Shown here in pieces: positions 7,728 through 17,445 of a DNA stretch of 64,000 nt (positions within the stretch are counted from its first letter, which is position 1; each line of letters starts with the position of its first letter). A program made the translations under genes and the position numbers. The notes under the pieces are model-generated. The model worked only from the letters and a program-made list of their open reading frames with translations, was not told the DNA's origin and made no database searches. This DNA is from Opitutaceae bacterium TAV5 (GTDB taxonomy: Bacteria; Verrucomicrobiota; Verrucomicrobiia; Opitutales; Opitutaceae): the NCBI GenBank assembly GCA_000242935.3, contig CP007053.1, positions 1-64,000 of the forward strand. The letters are read 5' to 3'.

Positions 7728-9458
7728 ATGTTGTTAAAACACAAGTTTTGCCTGAAAACAGACACTCAATCCCGTTGCCCGTCACGCATCACATTCACGA
7801 GCCTCGTTGCAGTGACGACCTGCCTCGATACCTCCACCGCGGTCCCTGCCGCCCCCCTCCCCTCGACCGCTCTCGCCGAGCCCATCGGCGCACCGGTTGC
7901 CGCGCCCCTTGCCCTCTCCACGCACTTTTCTCTCACGGTCAACGGCCGCCGTATCGCCGTCCACCAGGCCCGCGTATCCGCTGTTCCTTTCAACCGCGTC
8001 TGGCCCGGTCATCAACGCCCGCTCGACCAGACGGAACTCGCCTCGTTCGCCACCTTTGACGCTGATTTCCTTACTCCCGCCGTCCTCATTATTACCCTTC
8101 TCGACGACCACCCCCGCGCCTCCACCTTTGCCACCGACGACATTGCCCTTCGTCCCGTCGCGTGGAACCTCTCCCCGGCCGTTGACCGTACCCGCCGCAC
8201 CCTCACGCTCAGGCTCGACCGTCCGCGCCATTTCACCGTCGAGATCGGCGGACAGCACCACGCCCTGCACCTCTTCGCCAATCCGCCCGCCGACTACGAA
8301 TTCCCCCCGCCCGGCTCTCCCGACCTCATTCACTTCGGCCCCGGCGTCCACCATGCCGGGCTCATCCTCCCCCGCTCCGGCCAGACCATCCACATCGCCG
8401 AAGGGGCCATCGTTTACGGAGCCATCCTCGTTCGTCATGCCGACAACGTCCGCATCGTCGGTCGCGGGATTCTCGATACCAGCCCCTTCCTCCGCGGTCA
8501 GGAAGCCGACGAGACGAAACCCGGCGGCGAACTCTTCGCCCGCGGGCTCGCCCTCGACATCCCGCGCGAAAACCTCAACTACACCGGCAACATCACCGCC
8601 ATCGCCAGCGCCCGGCTCACCATCGACGGCATCATCCTCCGCGACTCCCCCCTCTGGTCCACCAACATCCGCAACGGCTGCCGCCACGTCGCCATCAACA
8701 ACGTCAAAATTATCGGCCAGTGGCGCTACAACGCCGACGGCATCAACATCTGCTCCTCCAGCCACGTCCGCGTATCCGGATGTTTTATACGCTCATTTGA
8801 TGACGGCATCATCGCCCGCGGCACGCACATGCTTGGCGAGAACACGCCCCTGCACGACATGCACGTCACCGGATGCGTCATCTGGTGCGACTGGGGCCGC
8901 GCCCTCGAAGTCTGGACCGGTAGCAAATCCGCCAGCATCTCCCGCGTCGTTTACGAAAACATTCAGATAATCCGCACCACTCACATTGCCTTGGGCCTCC
9001 AGGTCTGGTGGGGTTCTCCCGACACCACCGCTGTCAACATCCGTTTTGAGGACATTTCCATCGAGGCCCATCCCGACGCGCTCCCCCCGCATATCCAGGA
9101 AGACGATACCCATGCCTATCCCTTTCCGTCCGACACATCCCCGGCCCGCCACATCCCCGATCTCTTCTGCGCCAACCTCTGCAATCCCGGTGAGGAGTGG
9201 CAGAAGTACTTTGCCAGCACTCCCGGCACGACTGCCAAACGCAGCGTTTATTACGGCTGTATCACCCTCAAAAACATCCGCTACACCGGCCCCGACACGC
9301 CCTCCCCCCGGATAATCGTCGGCTCCGGTGACGACATCCTGCAAATACACAACATCCATTTCGAAAACATTCGTATCAATGACCAGGCCTCGACGCCTCC
9401 CATGCCATTGACTCTCATCACCCACTCCAACGTTCAGCACCTCACCTTCCGTTCATAA
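7728..9458 (+). CDS. GH28-like right-handed beta-helix glycosidase
   Basis: The 576-residue protein has an N-terminal beta-sandwich-like region (about 60-190) and a long parallel beta-helix region. The stretch YNADGINICSSSHV followed by SFDDGIIARG resembles the GH28 catalytic region (NTDGID...DDC), with paired aspartates and a later GRALEVWTG segment. GH49-type enzymes share this fold. It probably hydrolyses an acidic or alpha-linked polysaccharide outside the cytoplasm, though no clean signal peptide is visible after the ATG. A downstream GTG start near 7810 is possible. It is the first gene of a + strand run that continues with a pseudopilin. Confidence 0.7.
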   Translation: MLLKHKFCLKTDTQSRCPSRITFTSLVAVTTCLDTSTAVPAAPLPSTALAEPIGAPVAAPLALSTHFSLTVNGRRIAVHQARVSAVPFNRVWPGHQRPLDQTELASFATFDADFLTPAVLIITLLDDHPRASTFATDDIALRPVAWNLSPAVDRTRRTLTLRLDRPRHFTVEIGGQHHALHLFANPPADYEFPPPGSPDLIHFGPGVHHAGLILPRSGQTIHIAEGAIVYGAILVRHADNVRIVGRGILDTSPFLRGQEADETKPGGELFARGLALDIPRENLNYTGNITAIASARLTIDGIILRDSPLWSTNIRNGCRHVAINNVKIIGQWRYNADGINICSSSHVRVSGCFIRSFDDGIIARGTHMLGENTPLHDMHVTGCVIWCDWGRALEVWTGSKSASISRVVYENIQIIRTTHIALGLQVWWGSPDTTAVNIRFEDISIEAHPDALPPHIQEDDTHAYPFPSDTSPARHIPDLFCANLCNPGEEWQKYFASTPGTTAKRSVYYGCITLKNIRYTGPDTPSPRIIVGSGDDILQIHNIHFENIRINDQASTPPMPLTLITHSNVQHLTFRS

Positions 9459-9476
9459 CGGAGCTTCTTAAAATCC

Positions 9477-10235
9477 ATGAAAACCACGCCCCACCTACCT
9501 CCCGCCCTGCTCGCTACTGAAATTCGTGTCGCGGGCAAAACATGCCTTCCGCGTCACAGCAATTCCCGATATAGAATCACACCCTCCCACTCCGGTTTCA
9601 CTTTGATCGAACTCCTCACCGTCATCGCGATCATTGGCATTCTGGCTGCAATTATCATCCCGACAGTCGGGCAAGTGAGACAAACCGCACGATCCGCGAC
9701 TTGCAAAAGTAATCTCCGCCAACTTGGCGCCGCCTTCCTTCTTTTTGCGGCGGACAACAAGGACCGCCTGCCTGTCTCTCATAATTCCTCAATGGGCATG
9801 AAAGGTCTTTGGTGGTATCACATTGCCCCTTACGCGGGTCTTTCTCTGGGAGAGTCTCCAGATTGGCCTGACCTTAAGCGCGTTTGTTCCATGGATGGTC
9901 CGCTTCATTGCCCCTTAACCGATCCCAAGGATACTGCAAATTATCCTACTGATCCATTCTATAGCTATAAAATGACAAATCTGGCCATGGCCGCCGGTGG
10001 TCCGGGAGCCACGCAAGGCACTCCCATCCGCATGTTCAACAATCCATCCAAGCTACTTCTGGTCGCGGATGGGCGCAGCTATCCCCAGTTCAACACATAC
10101 GATTCCACAAATATAGGCATGGGATTGGTTTATCCTCACAAGAATTCGCTTAACGCGCTGTTTCTTGATGGACACGTCGAAACGGCTACCGAACAGCAGC
10201 TCAAGGATCGTTGGTCGGTGATATTCCGCCTTTAG
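9477..10235 (+). CDS. prepilin-type protein with H-X9-DG motif
   Basis: The 252-residue product has the type IV prepilin signature [19 protein letters not shown], with cleavage expected between Gly and Phe, and a hydrophobic helix. Near its end, [12 protein letters not shown] fits the H-X9-DG pattern of pseudopilin-like proteins common in Planctomycetes and Verrucomicrobia. The leader before the cleavage site is about 40 residues, much longer than the paralogue at 22521 (about 10). The true start may therefore be internal, although no good start is obvious. The role is unknown; such proteins accompany extracellular polysaccharide-degradation genes. Confidence 0.8.
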   Translation: MKTTPHLPPALLATEIRVAGKTCLPRHSNSRYRITPSHSGFTLIELLTVIAIIGILAAIIIPTVGQVRQTARSATCKSNLRQLGAAFLLFAADNKDRLPVSHNSSMGMKGLWWYHIAPYAGLSLGESPDWPDLKRVCSMDGPLHCPLTDPKDTANYPTDPFYSYKMTNLAMAAGGPGATQGTPIRMFNNPSKLLLVADGRSYPQFNTYDSTNIGMGLVYPHKNSLNALFLDGHVETATEQQLKDRWSVIFRL

Positions 10236-10315
10236 CGCTCCATCCCGCCCCCCTCTGTCCGCCTTTTTCATCCTCTTTGCCTTCCACAGCATACCAACCA
10301 CCACCCATTCCCATT

Positions 10316-11005
10316 ATGAAGAAAAACATTCTATCAGGCATGGTCGCTTTTTTTTCGGTGATCACCCTCGGCGTCGTTCCCCTCCTCGCGGAGGAGGAAG
10401 TTCTTTTCGCCGACAATTTTAACCGTGCCGACAAGGTATCCGTTGGCGCCACCTCGACAGGGGATTACCAATGGGCTGAGACTGAGACAAATCCCTTTTC
10501 CTTGTGGTTAAGCGCCAATCAACTCGTTCTTAACGGTGGCGGCGGCGAGGGAAGTGGCCCCAAAAGTGGAAACATCTATGTCGATTATGACCTTGATGCC
10601 ATTTCATCCTACAAAATCGATTTCGTCATCACCAGTGGCGTCGGCCAATTTTCCGCTTCCGGATATACTGCCATTCAACCCAGAGGCACAGGCGTGTTCT
10701 ATGCCAGTAGCTGGCTCCTCAGGGCAAACCCGGATACAAAACAAGTTTCCCTACTGTTTTACGATGGCTCGAAGGAAACTCTGGTTCGCAACAACGCCTT
10801 TGCCACGAATAGCCGCACAAAGATCAGCATCACTGTCGTGAACAACACCGCCACGCTGACGGTGGGCGGAACCGACATCAGCGACACACGCACGCTATCC
10901 TCGAAAGCCAATGATGGCATGCCCGATTATTTCGGTTTCAGCAACTCGAACTACGCGCGCTCAAGCGTTGATGACCTCGTGGTAATCGCACTACCCGAAT
11001 CGTAA
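10316..11005 (+). CDS. secreted LamG-like protein, no sorting tail
   Basis: The 229-residue protein starts with a signal peptide (MKKNILSGMVAFFSVITLG... ending near LLAEE). The mature part begins VLFADNFNRAD and ends SVDDLVVIALPES. This is the layout of verrucomicrobial concanavalin-like/LamG-type secreted proteins. It is a paralogue of the next gene (shared DNFNRA/DDFNRA start and a closing DDLVV/DNLVV strand) but lacks the PEP-CTERM tail. The ATG at 10316 was chosen because it starts the signal peptide. The ligand is unknown, perhaps a glycan. Confidence 0.65.
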   Translation: MKKNILSGMVAFFSVITLGVVPLLAEEEVLFADNFNRADKVSVGATSTGDYQWAETETNPFSLWLSANQLVLNGGGGEGSGPKSGNIYVDYDLDAISSYKIDFVITSGVGQFSASGYTAIQPRGTGVFYASSWLLRANPDTKQVSLLFYDGSKETLVRNNAFATNSRTKISITVVNNTATLTVGGTDISDTRTLSSKANDGMPDYFGFSNSNYARSSVDDLVVIALPES

Positions 11006-11086
11006 AACCGAGGGGATTATCCACTCGGAGAAAACATAAACAAGACATCCACATCTCCTACTCCCAACACATCTGAACTCCATATC

Positions 11087-11893
11087 ATGAAAACAGCAAA
11101 AACAGTCAGCATATCAGGATTGCCAGCACTTCTTGTAGCGATCTTCTTTGGCGCCCTTCCCGTGTTTGGACAAACAACAGTCGTTCTTTTCGAGGATGAC
11201 TTTAATCGCGCCAACAACAATGTCCTCGGCACAACTTCGGTCGGAGGTTTCAACTGGATAGAAGACTCTACCAGCAGTGGTCTTTCCACTTCCGCAACCG
11301 CTTCCATCATCGAAGACGGCAAGCTCGTCTTCTCTTCCATCGCGAACGACCCAGGTTATGCCAAAGTTGATTTCAACCTCGATAGTTACATGAACTACAC
11401 GGTCTCTTTCGACCTGGAACTCATTGGTTCAACGAATTTCACAACGATTCAGCCGAATGGAAGCGGAACTCATACCACCTTGGGCTGGCGTTTATACCAG
11501 AATGCAAACGGCACTGTGGATTTATATTATTTCAATCCAAATCTGTCACCTCAGACAACCCTGCTTGCATCCAATATTTTTTCGACGAATGAGGTCGTGA
11601 ACATCAGCATCGTTGTGACAAAGACTGAAGGGGGTGAAGGAACTAATCCAAGCAACACAGCCAGCCTGTATCTGAACAATGGCAGCGAGGCCGTGGCGAC
11701 CAGCGTTTTCAGAAATGCTGATGGTGCCGCGGACTATTTTGCCATTTACGATGCCGGAGGAGCAGGAGCGAGGATAGATAATCTTGTGGTCACCACCACC
11801 ATCATTCCCGAACCCTCAACGATCACTGCGCTTCTGGCGATTGGCGCGCTTGCCTTCGCATCCATCTCAACGCTGCGCAAACGCAAATCTTAA
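11087..11893 (+). CDS. PEP-CTERM sorting domain protein, LamG-like
   Basis: The 268-residue protein has a signal peptide (ending near VFGQ), a beta-rich domain starting VLFEDDFNRANN, and a classic C-terminal PEP-CTERM signal: IPEPSTITALLAIGALAFA, a hydrophobic helix and a basic tail LRKRKS. PEP-CTERM proteins are processed by exosortase and linked to exopolysaccharide and the cell surface. No exosortase gene is in the window. The gene follows its tail-less paralogue, which suggests tandem duplication. Confidence 0.8.
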   Translation: MKTAKTVSISGLPALLVAIFFGALPVFGQTTVVLFEDDFNRANNNVLGTTSVGGFNWIEDSTSSGLSTSATASIIEDGKLVFSSIANDPGYAKVDFNLDSYMNYTVSFDLELIGSTNFTTIQPNGSGTHTTLGWRLYQNANGTVDLYYFNPNLSPQTTLLASNIFSTNEVVNISIVVTKTEGGEGTNPSNTASLYLNNGSEAVATSVFRNADGAADYFAIYDAGGAGARIDNLVVTTTIIPEPSTITALLAIGALAFASISTLRKRKS

Positions 11894-12048
11894 CCCGCAT
11901 TATTTCCGAGCATTGATTGCAACGCCATCTGCGATCAGGCGGATGGCGATTTAATTTGCGAGTTTCGCTTGCGAGGGCACGTGCCCATTCGCAATCAGGA
12001 ACAGTTCCCCGCACCTCTCTCTAATTTTCATCAACAACAACATCCCCT

Positions 12049-14616
12049 ATGTTTCGATTCACTATTCAGACAGCTCTTTTGTCTCTTTTGTTTACGGCCT
12101 CGGCCTTGGCTTTCACCATTAATGGTGATTCCGGCCTGCCGTATTTTTTTATAGGAAACAAGATAACCCTGAGCAAGGGAACTGCCGGTGCGAAGGTTGC
12201 CATTCTGGATGGACGCGGCAACACGGTGGCCGATGGCACGTTTGAGGCGGACGGAACCGCGTCCTTCTCCCTGCCAAAGGCCGGCTACTACGAAGCGTCA
12301 AGCGGAGACGCCAAACGGAGTTTTCTGGTCTCTTATCCGCGCAAACCCATCCCAAGCGTGGTTGGCATTGATGCTCATTTGTCGGACGACAGCATGTATA
12401 AACCGGCCTCCCGCGAACAACGTCTGGAGATGTTCCAAAAGCATCTCATCCTGGCCCGCCATTCGGGAGCCTGGTATTTGCGCGACAGATTCCGCTGGGG
12501 ACAGTTTCAACCCAAAGAGGGAACATGGAATGACACGGTTTTCTCCACCTTTTACCTCCCTCAAATCGAGGCAGGATTCACCTTTCTCCCCGCCATTGAA
12601 GGATTGCCATCGTGGGCTGCCGCCATTCCCGGAAAAACCTTGGGCCCCCCAAAACAGGAAGCCTGGATTGAACTCTTCCGAACCCTGGCAGCCCGTTACG
12701 GGAAAAAAATGCCGCTCTTGCAGGTTTGGAATGAACCCAACCCCATCGGCATTGCCGGTTCGCAATTTCCGGGAGGCATTACTCCGGATAAATTTGAGGA
12801 GCATTTTTTGCGTGGCGCGCGCGCCGGAGTGGATGCCGCTAACGTTGAGGGCGTAAAGCTGGTGCTGGGAGGCGCCGCCGGCATGGATTTGCCCTGGCAC
12901 GAACAACTGATTCGCTCCGGCCATCTCCGCCATGTCGATATTTTTGACGTGCATCCCTATGCGACCCAACCCTTCACCTTTGAACCCGCCATGCGCAAAA
13001 TATTGGGCTGGCTGGACGAGGCCGGATTCAAGGGAACCGTCTTCGGCAGTGAATGGTCGGGCACAAAAGCCGTCCGCGGCCCAAACAGCCTGGCCCAAAT
13101 GTTGGTGCTATGGTTTTCGCTGGATCCGCGGATGCGCGAAGGAGCCTTGTTTCAATTCGACCTTCGTGACTGGGGAGCCGGAGTCGGCACGCAAAGCAGT
13201 TACCAGATGGGCATTGCCAACAGTGACTTCTCGCCCAAGCCGGAATTCGCCGCCATGAACCTCGCCGCCCATCGACTCGCCGGAGCCACCCACGAACGCA
13301 CCGTGACCGAGGAAGACAAGGTATCCGTCCAGTTAATACGCGACTCCGACGGGCAACTGTTTGCAACCGCCTTCGCCGACGGAGAACGCCGCTCTGTTTA
13401 TTTGCAAACCAAGGCGTCCCATGTGGACATTACCCTGGCGGAAGGCGGCCCCCCCCTCCAACGCGCAACCTTGGGAGGCGTGCTGCCTCTCGATGTCGGA
13501 GATTCCAAGTTCATTTATCTGGATGGAATCGAGGACCTGACCCTGTCTCCTGCGATTTTTGCGATCACCGAACAACCTACTCCCGAAACCTCAAGACAAG
13601 TCTCGGGAACGGCGCTCCCATTTGTCACCTATGAACTGTGGAACCCTGTCGACAAAGCCGTCACGATCCGCGGAACGCTAAAAAGCGGCGCAGGCTTTCA
13701 ATTTGTCGAGCCCGCCTTCGAGGTGAAACTCGCCCCCGGTGAACGCGTCGCACGCGTCTCGCCGATTCGTTATCGAGGCCCGATGCCCGAAGAATCCCAT
13801 GGGTTCAGCGTTGAAATCGAAGTGCCCGAGATGGATTTCAAGGCAACACTTCCCGCCGTGCTCAATCCGGCAATCAACAACAAAGCGGAAATCTCCATGC
13901 TCCGCGACGCGCAGGGAAATCCCTGTATCCGGGTGAGCTTCGAAAAACAACTGGCCTCGCAAATAACGCCCAGCGTCCGGGTGGGTGGGATTCCCGCGCC
14001 CCTGACCATGCGTCGAATTGATTCAAAAAACTTCGACTTCCGGCCAGGCTCCTCATCCAAGCCTCTACCGACGACCGAACGCGCCCGCGTGACTCTTGTT
14101 CTTCGTTATCCAAGCGGCATCTCCTATGCGATCCAGACATCATTGCGATTCAAGGACACGCTCTTGCCTGATGCCAAACAGGACATCGTGGAGGCCGGTT
14201 GCGACCATCCGCTAAATCTTTATCTGGCCCAACCCGTGGTCCTTAAAGGACGAAGCCTCTCGGCCGTGGAGCTTATCATCAACAACTGGAGAGGCGCTCA
14301 GCTACCTGTTGATATGGAAATACGCGAAGAATCGCCAACCGGCAAAGTCCTGGCAAACGCGACCACATCGATTCTGACCGGCTCGAACTGGAACATGTTT
14401 GTTCTTGATCGGGTTATTGAGACCATCGAGCCGGGAAAAACCTATTGGATCGTCGTGCTGACAAGCAGCACAACGGATCGTGTCTTGTGGGGATACCGTA
14501 AACAAACTGCCGTGAGCGAAAGTAGCGCCCAGTTCAGCCATGATCGTGTCGGCTGGAGCCCGCTGAGCCACAAAGGCTCCCCGGCGATTCAGTTCTCCTA
14601 TCGCCTGTATAATTAG
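12049..14616 (+). CDS. secreted clan GH-A glycoside hydrolase (GH39/GH5-like)
   Basis: The 855-residue protein has a signal peptide (to about SALA). A short N-terminal beta domain precedes a TIM barrel from about residue 100 to 450. VWNEPN puts the candidate acid/base at Glu229, and VFGSEWSG puts the candidate nucleophile at Glu335. The remaining 400 residues are beta-sandwich-like, and SAVELIINNWRGAQLPVDMEIRE resembles a choice-of-anchor or carbohydrate-binding module. It would act on a polysaccharide outside the cytoplasm. The family is assigned from motifs only, and the substrate is unknown. It lies in the same + strand run as the PEP-CTERM genes and the SGNH hydrolase. Confidence 0.7.
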   Translation: MFRFTIQTALLSLLFTASALAFTINGDSGLPYFFIGNKITLSKGTAGAKVAILDGRGNTVADGTFEADGTASFSLPKAGYYEASSGDAKRSFLVSYPRKPIPSVVGIDAHLSDDSMYKPASREQRLEMFQKHLILARHSGAWYLRDRFRWGQFQPKEGTWNDTVFSTFYLPQIEAGFTFLPAIEGLPSWAAAIPGKTLGPPKQEAWIELFRTLAARYGKKMPLLQVWNEPNPIGIAGSQFPGGITPDKFEEHFLRGARAGVDAANVEGVKLVLGGAAGMDLPWHEQLIRSGHLRHVDIFDVHPYATQPFTFEPAMRKILGWLDEAGFKGTVFGSEWSGTKAVRGPNSLAQMLVLWFSLDPRMREGALFQFDLRDWGAGVGTQSSYQMGIANSDFSPKPEFAAMNLAAHRLAGATHERTVTEEDKVSVQLIRDSDGQLFATAFADGERRSVYLQTKASHVDITLAEGGPPLQRATLGGVLPLDVGDSKFIYLDGIEDLTLSPAIFAITEQPTPETSRQVSGTALPFVTYELWNPVDKAVTIRGTLKSGAGFQFVEPAFEVKLAPGERVARVSPIRYRGPMPEESHGFSVEIEVPEMDFKATLPAVLNPAINNKAEISMLRDAQGNPCIRVSFEKQLASQITPSVRVGGIPAPLTMRRIDSKNFDFRPGSSSKPLPTTERARVTLVLRYPSGISYAIQTSLRFKDTLLPDAKQDIVEAGCDHPLNLYLAQPVVLKGRSLSAVELIINNWRGAQLPVDMEIREESPTGKVLANATTSILTGSNWNMFVLDRVIETIEPGKTYWIVVLTSSTTDRVLWGYRKQTAVSESSAQFSHDRVGWSPLSHKGSPAIQFSYRLYN

Positions 14617-14655
14617 TACGGTCATCCGGTGGAACCCGCCGCCAAACCATATAGC

Positions 14656-15720
14656 ATGCGCTCCATGAGCAGCCAGAGCACATCCCTTCACCACAATGAG
14701 CCAGTCCTGTTCACACGTCCTGCATACGGAGCTCCAGCCGAGGCGTTTTTTCTGCTTCCTCCCAGAAAACTCCTCCGGGTGCATTCATCCGATGCAACGC
14801 TGAAACTTGTCGTATCCGATTTCCGGATCGAGGGTCGAAAAATCACTTACACCGGAACGGAAAAAATACCTTCGTTTAGTGAAAAAGAGCTGTTCCCCGC
14901 CGAAAAGACCGCCCGCTCCATCGGCCATCACACCGACCGTAAACGCCACCTGCTGTTTTTCGAAGGCCGGTATTTTTATGACCAGCAGATACGTTTCGAC
15001 TACGAAACCGACGAACGCTGGACGCTGCCCGGTCCTTCCGCGCACTCCCGTTCCCTGCCCCGCCTTTCCCGTCTCGCTACCAGAATCGCGGAAGGCCGGC
15101 CCATTACCGTCGTCCTCCTCGGCGACAGCATTTCCGCCGGAGCCAATGCCGTGGAGAGCCCCCGTTACATCGAGCAAGTCTGCGACCGCCTTCGCACGCT
15201 GACCACAGGCGAAGTCACGTTGCACAACCTCTCCAAAGGCGGCATGAGCACCCCGTGGGGAGTGGAGCAAGCCGCGCGGGCCGTCGCCCTCCGTCCCGAC
15301 CTGTTTATCGTGGCCTTCGGCATGAACGACGCTTCCGGCAAATATCCTCCAGAAAACTACGCCGCCAACGTCCGGCGCATGGTCACCATGGTGACCGATG
15401 CCACCCCCGACGCCGAATGTGCGGTTGTCAGCGGAATGAACGCCAATCCTGACTGGCATCTTGCCCATCCCGAGTTTCACCAAGCCTACCACGAACACCT
15501 GAAAAAACTCGCCGACGCACGCATCGCCTTTTGTGACGTATTCACTCCGTGGAACCACCTCGTGGCCCGCAAGGGTTTCCTCAGCGTGACCGGCAACGGC
15601 GTCAACCACCCCAACGACTACGGCCACCGCCTGTATGCGGACATCCTGATCCGAAGCCTGTTGTTCGACACGGCACAGGACAAATGTTCATCAGAGGTTT
15701 CTGTGCCGAATCATGGATAA
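14656..15720 (+). CDS. SGNH/GDSL-type esterase
   Basis: This is a serine esterase of the SGNH fold, probably deacylating a carbohydrate in this cluster. GDSISAG is the block I nucleophile motif, SKGGMS provides the Gly block, GMND is block III, and NGVNHPNDYGHRLYA holds the catalytic His (with an Asn two before it). The first 130 residues form a beta-rich domain, as in acetylxylan esterase-like two-domain SGNH enzymes. No signal peptide is evident. The start is uncertain: ATG 14656 is used, with a GTG at 14629 in the same frame. Confidence 0.75.
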   Translation: MRSMSSQSTSLHHNEPVLFTRPAYGAPAEAFFLLPPRKLLRVHSSDATLKLVVSDFRIEGRKITYTGTEKIPSFSEKELFPAEKTARSIGHHTDRKRHLLFFEGRYFYDQQIRFDYETDERWTLPGPSAHSRSLPRLSRLATRIAEGRPITVVLLGDSISAGANAVESPRYIEQVCDRLRTLTTGEVTLHNLSKGGMSTPWGVEQAARAVALRPDLFIVAFGMNDASGKYPPENYAANVRRMVTMVTDATPDAECAVVSGMNANPDWHLAHPEFHQAYHEHLKKLADARIAFCDVFTPWNHLVARKGFLSVTGNGVNHPNDYGHRLYADILIRSLLFDTAQDKCSSEVSVPNHG

Positions 15721-15782
15721 GCAGTCCACGGTTCGCCGGCACGGGACCATAGCAGGCAGACTACCGGCCCTCGGCCTGCAGT

Positions 15783-15843
15783 GCGCCCGGCTCTCCGCAA
15801 ATCGCCGCCCGCATCCGCACCCTCGCGCAGTTTTACGGCATCC
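15783..15843 (+). repeat. 61-nt copy of the methyltransferase gene 3' end
   Basis: The 61 nt match 6228-6288, inside the methyltransferase gene, with only two differences (59/61). The source codes the segment containing RIRALAQFYGI. The copy sits in the gap between the SGNH hydrolase and the CusF-like gene and is not part of any supported gene. It is a recent displaced duplication. Confidence 0.85.
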
Positions 15844-15899
15844 TAAAGTCAAAAACAGCCGGAGCACCGGTATAACCGGCAGGATCCACCCGGGCGGGC

Positions 15900-16367
15900 T
15901 TACTTCGCGGCCGTCTCCCCTGGCTCACCCAGTTTTGCCTTGTCGATCCACCAGCCGTCGTCCTTGCGCACGAGCAGGCCGGTGATGGCGTCGCCTTTCT
16001 TCGCCGCCGCCAGCGTGGCTTCGTCCACTTTCAGCAGCATGGTCATCGCCTTCATCACGCCGGGCACGTCTTCGTGCTTGACCAGCAGGCCGCCCCTCGA
16101 GGCCAGCACCGCGATGACCTCGCCGCGCAGATTCGGCTCCGTCGCCGCCGGTTCGGGCCCGGCCTTCTTCGCGGCGTTCGCCGCCATGATCGCCGCCGCT
16201 GCCGGCGGCGGAGCGCAGCAATCACGTTCATCGTCCCCGCCCGCGCGGGCCAACGGCGTCGCCGCCAGCGCGGCGAACAACAGGAGGGCAAAGGAAACGC
16301 TCCGCCCGGTCTGGCGGACGGAGTGCCTCCGGAACAATAGAAGCGTGGCAGCACCTGGGATTTTCAT
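15900..16367 (-). CDS. periplasmic copper-binding protein, CusF-like
   Basis: The 155-residue protein has an Arg-rich N-terminus, then a signal-like segment (FALLLFAALAATPLARA). Its C-terminal half is a CusF/CopK-type OB domain: GEVIAVLASRGGLLVKHEDV followed by KAMTM and KKGDAITGLL. The His of VKHED and the two Met of AMTM match copper(I) ligands of CusF, while the nearby Trp of E. coli CusF is not conserved. It would chaperone copper in the periplasm or serve an efflux system not seen here. The start at 16367 (MKIPGAA) is chosen over longer reading-frame extensions. Confidence 0.7.
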   Translation of the reverse strand: MKIPGAATLLLFRRHSVRQTGRSVSFALLLFAALAATPLARAGGDDERDCCAPPPAAAAIMAANAAKKAGPEPAATEPNLRGEVIAVLASRGGLLVKHEDVPGVMKAMTMLLKVDEATLAAAKKGDAITGLLVRKDDGWWIDKAKLGEPGETAAK

Positions 16368-16434
16368 GAGATCGACAAATTTATAAACGGAACATGGCCG
16401 ACACGGAAACCGGCCGGAAGAAAAACGCGAAAAA

Positions 16435-16872
16435 TCATTGCTGCATCTGCTCGATCGTGGACACCACGCCGCCGGAAAAAACCACGCGGATGCGATCATC
16501 GCCGCGGTCGCCCGAGCCGATGCCCACCCCCGTGCCGACTCCCACGCCGCTGCCGCCGCTTCCCCCGCCGATGCCGAGGCCGAGACCGAAGCTCGGCGAC
16601 CGGCTCCGCCAGGCCCACACCTCCGTGTCGCCGGTCGTGCTGGTCCGCGTATAAATCCGGTCGGGCTCGCCCAGCGCCACCTTGACCTGCTCCGGCGTGA
16701 AGCCCGTCTGCACCTGCCCCGCGCGCACTTTTTCCTGCACGGCCGCCGGCCATGTGTCGAACGCCGCCTGGTTCTTCGAAATGCGCGACGCCGGGCTCGA
16801 ACAGCCCGCCACCGCCAGAACCGCCGCCATTGCCGCCGCCAGCCAGAAGGGTTTTCCGAAAGGAGATTTCAT
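16435..16872 (-). CDS. small outer-membrane-type lipoprotein, glycine-rich tail
   Basis: The 145-residue protein begins with a lipoprotein signal (MKSPFGKPFWLAAAMAAVLA, lipobox VAGC). The mature region contains KVRAGQVQTGFTPEQVKVALGEPDRIY, which resembles the SmpA/OmlA (BamE-like) fold where a helix precedes ALGxPd. A Gly/Val-rich repeat (about 100-125) follows, then RIRVVFSGGVV. The exact function is unknown. The gene lies 67 nt downstream of... no other - strand gene on its 5' side, and is followed by the CusF-like gene in the same direction. Confidence 0.65.
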   Translation of the reverse strand: MKSPFGKPFWLAAAMAAVLAVAGCSSPASRISKNQAAFDTWPAAVQEKVRAGQVQTGFTPEQVKVALGEPDRIYTRTSTTGDTEVWAWRSRSPSFGLGLGIGGGSGGSGVGVGTGVGIGSGDRGDDRIRVVFSGGVVSTIEQMQQ

Positions 16873-17004
16873 GGGAGGACAATAACACGATCGACAGCGG
16901 CGCGCCAGTGTGGTTCGGACATCGGTTTTCAGAAACGCTGGCCCACGGCCCGGCGCCGTCCGACTCCGGTCTGCCAACCACGCATCCATCTGACTCACCA
17001 TATC

Positions 17005-17445
17005 ATGAAAAAATTCAGCATCGCCATCGGTTCCGATCACGCCGGTTTCGCCTACAAGGAAAAAATCAAGGAAGCGCTCCTCGCCGACGGGCACACGGTG
17101 CGCGACTTCGGCACGTATTCCGACGCCTCCTGCGACTACCCCGATTTCATCCGGCCCACCGCCGAAGCCGTGGCGCGCGGCGAGTTCGAACGCGGCATCG
17201 TCCTCGGCGGCTCGGGCAACGGCGAGGCCATCGTCGCCAACCGCATCAAGGGCGTGCGCTGCGGGCTCTGCTGGAACGAGCAGGTCGCCATCTGGAACCG
17301 CTCCCACAACGACGGCAACGTCCTCTCGCTCGGCGAACGCACTATCACCCTGGAAGAAGCCCTCAAAATCGTCCGCACCTGGCTCGCCACCGAATTCGAA
17401 GGCGGCCGCCACATCGCCCGCATCCGCAAGATCGACGGCGAGTGA
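17005..17445 (+). CDS. rpiB: ribose-5-phosphate isomerase B
   Basis: This enzyme interconverts ribose 5-phosphate and ribulose 5-phosphate in the pentose phosphate pathway. The 146-residue length is typical. SDHAGFAYKEKI opens the protein, and GGSGNGEAIVANRIKGVRC matches the RpiB active-site loop of the mycobacterial type. That type lacks the catalytic Cys of the E. coli enzyme (GCGTG) and uses a Glu instead. WNRSHNDGNVLSLGERTI is the substrate-binding segment. The ATG at 17005 starts directly at the conserved N-terminus. It stands alone. Confidence 0.92.
   Translation: MKKFSIAIGSDHAGFAYKEKIKEALLADGHTVRDFGTYSDASCDYPDFIRPTAEAVARGEFERGIVLGGSGNGEAIVANRIKGVRCGLCWNEQVAIWNRSHNDGNVLSLGERTITLEEALKIVRTWLATEFEGGRHIARIRKIDGE

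Noticed and set aside
10316-11005. PEP-CTERM signal on the first LamG-like protein
   Set aside because: The protein ends at VVIALPES with no VPEP motif, helix or basic tail.
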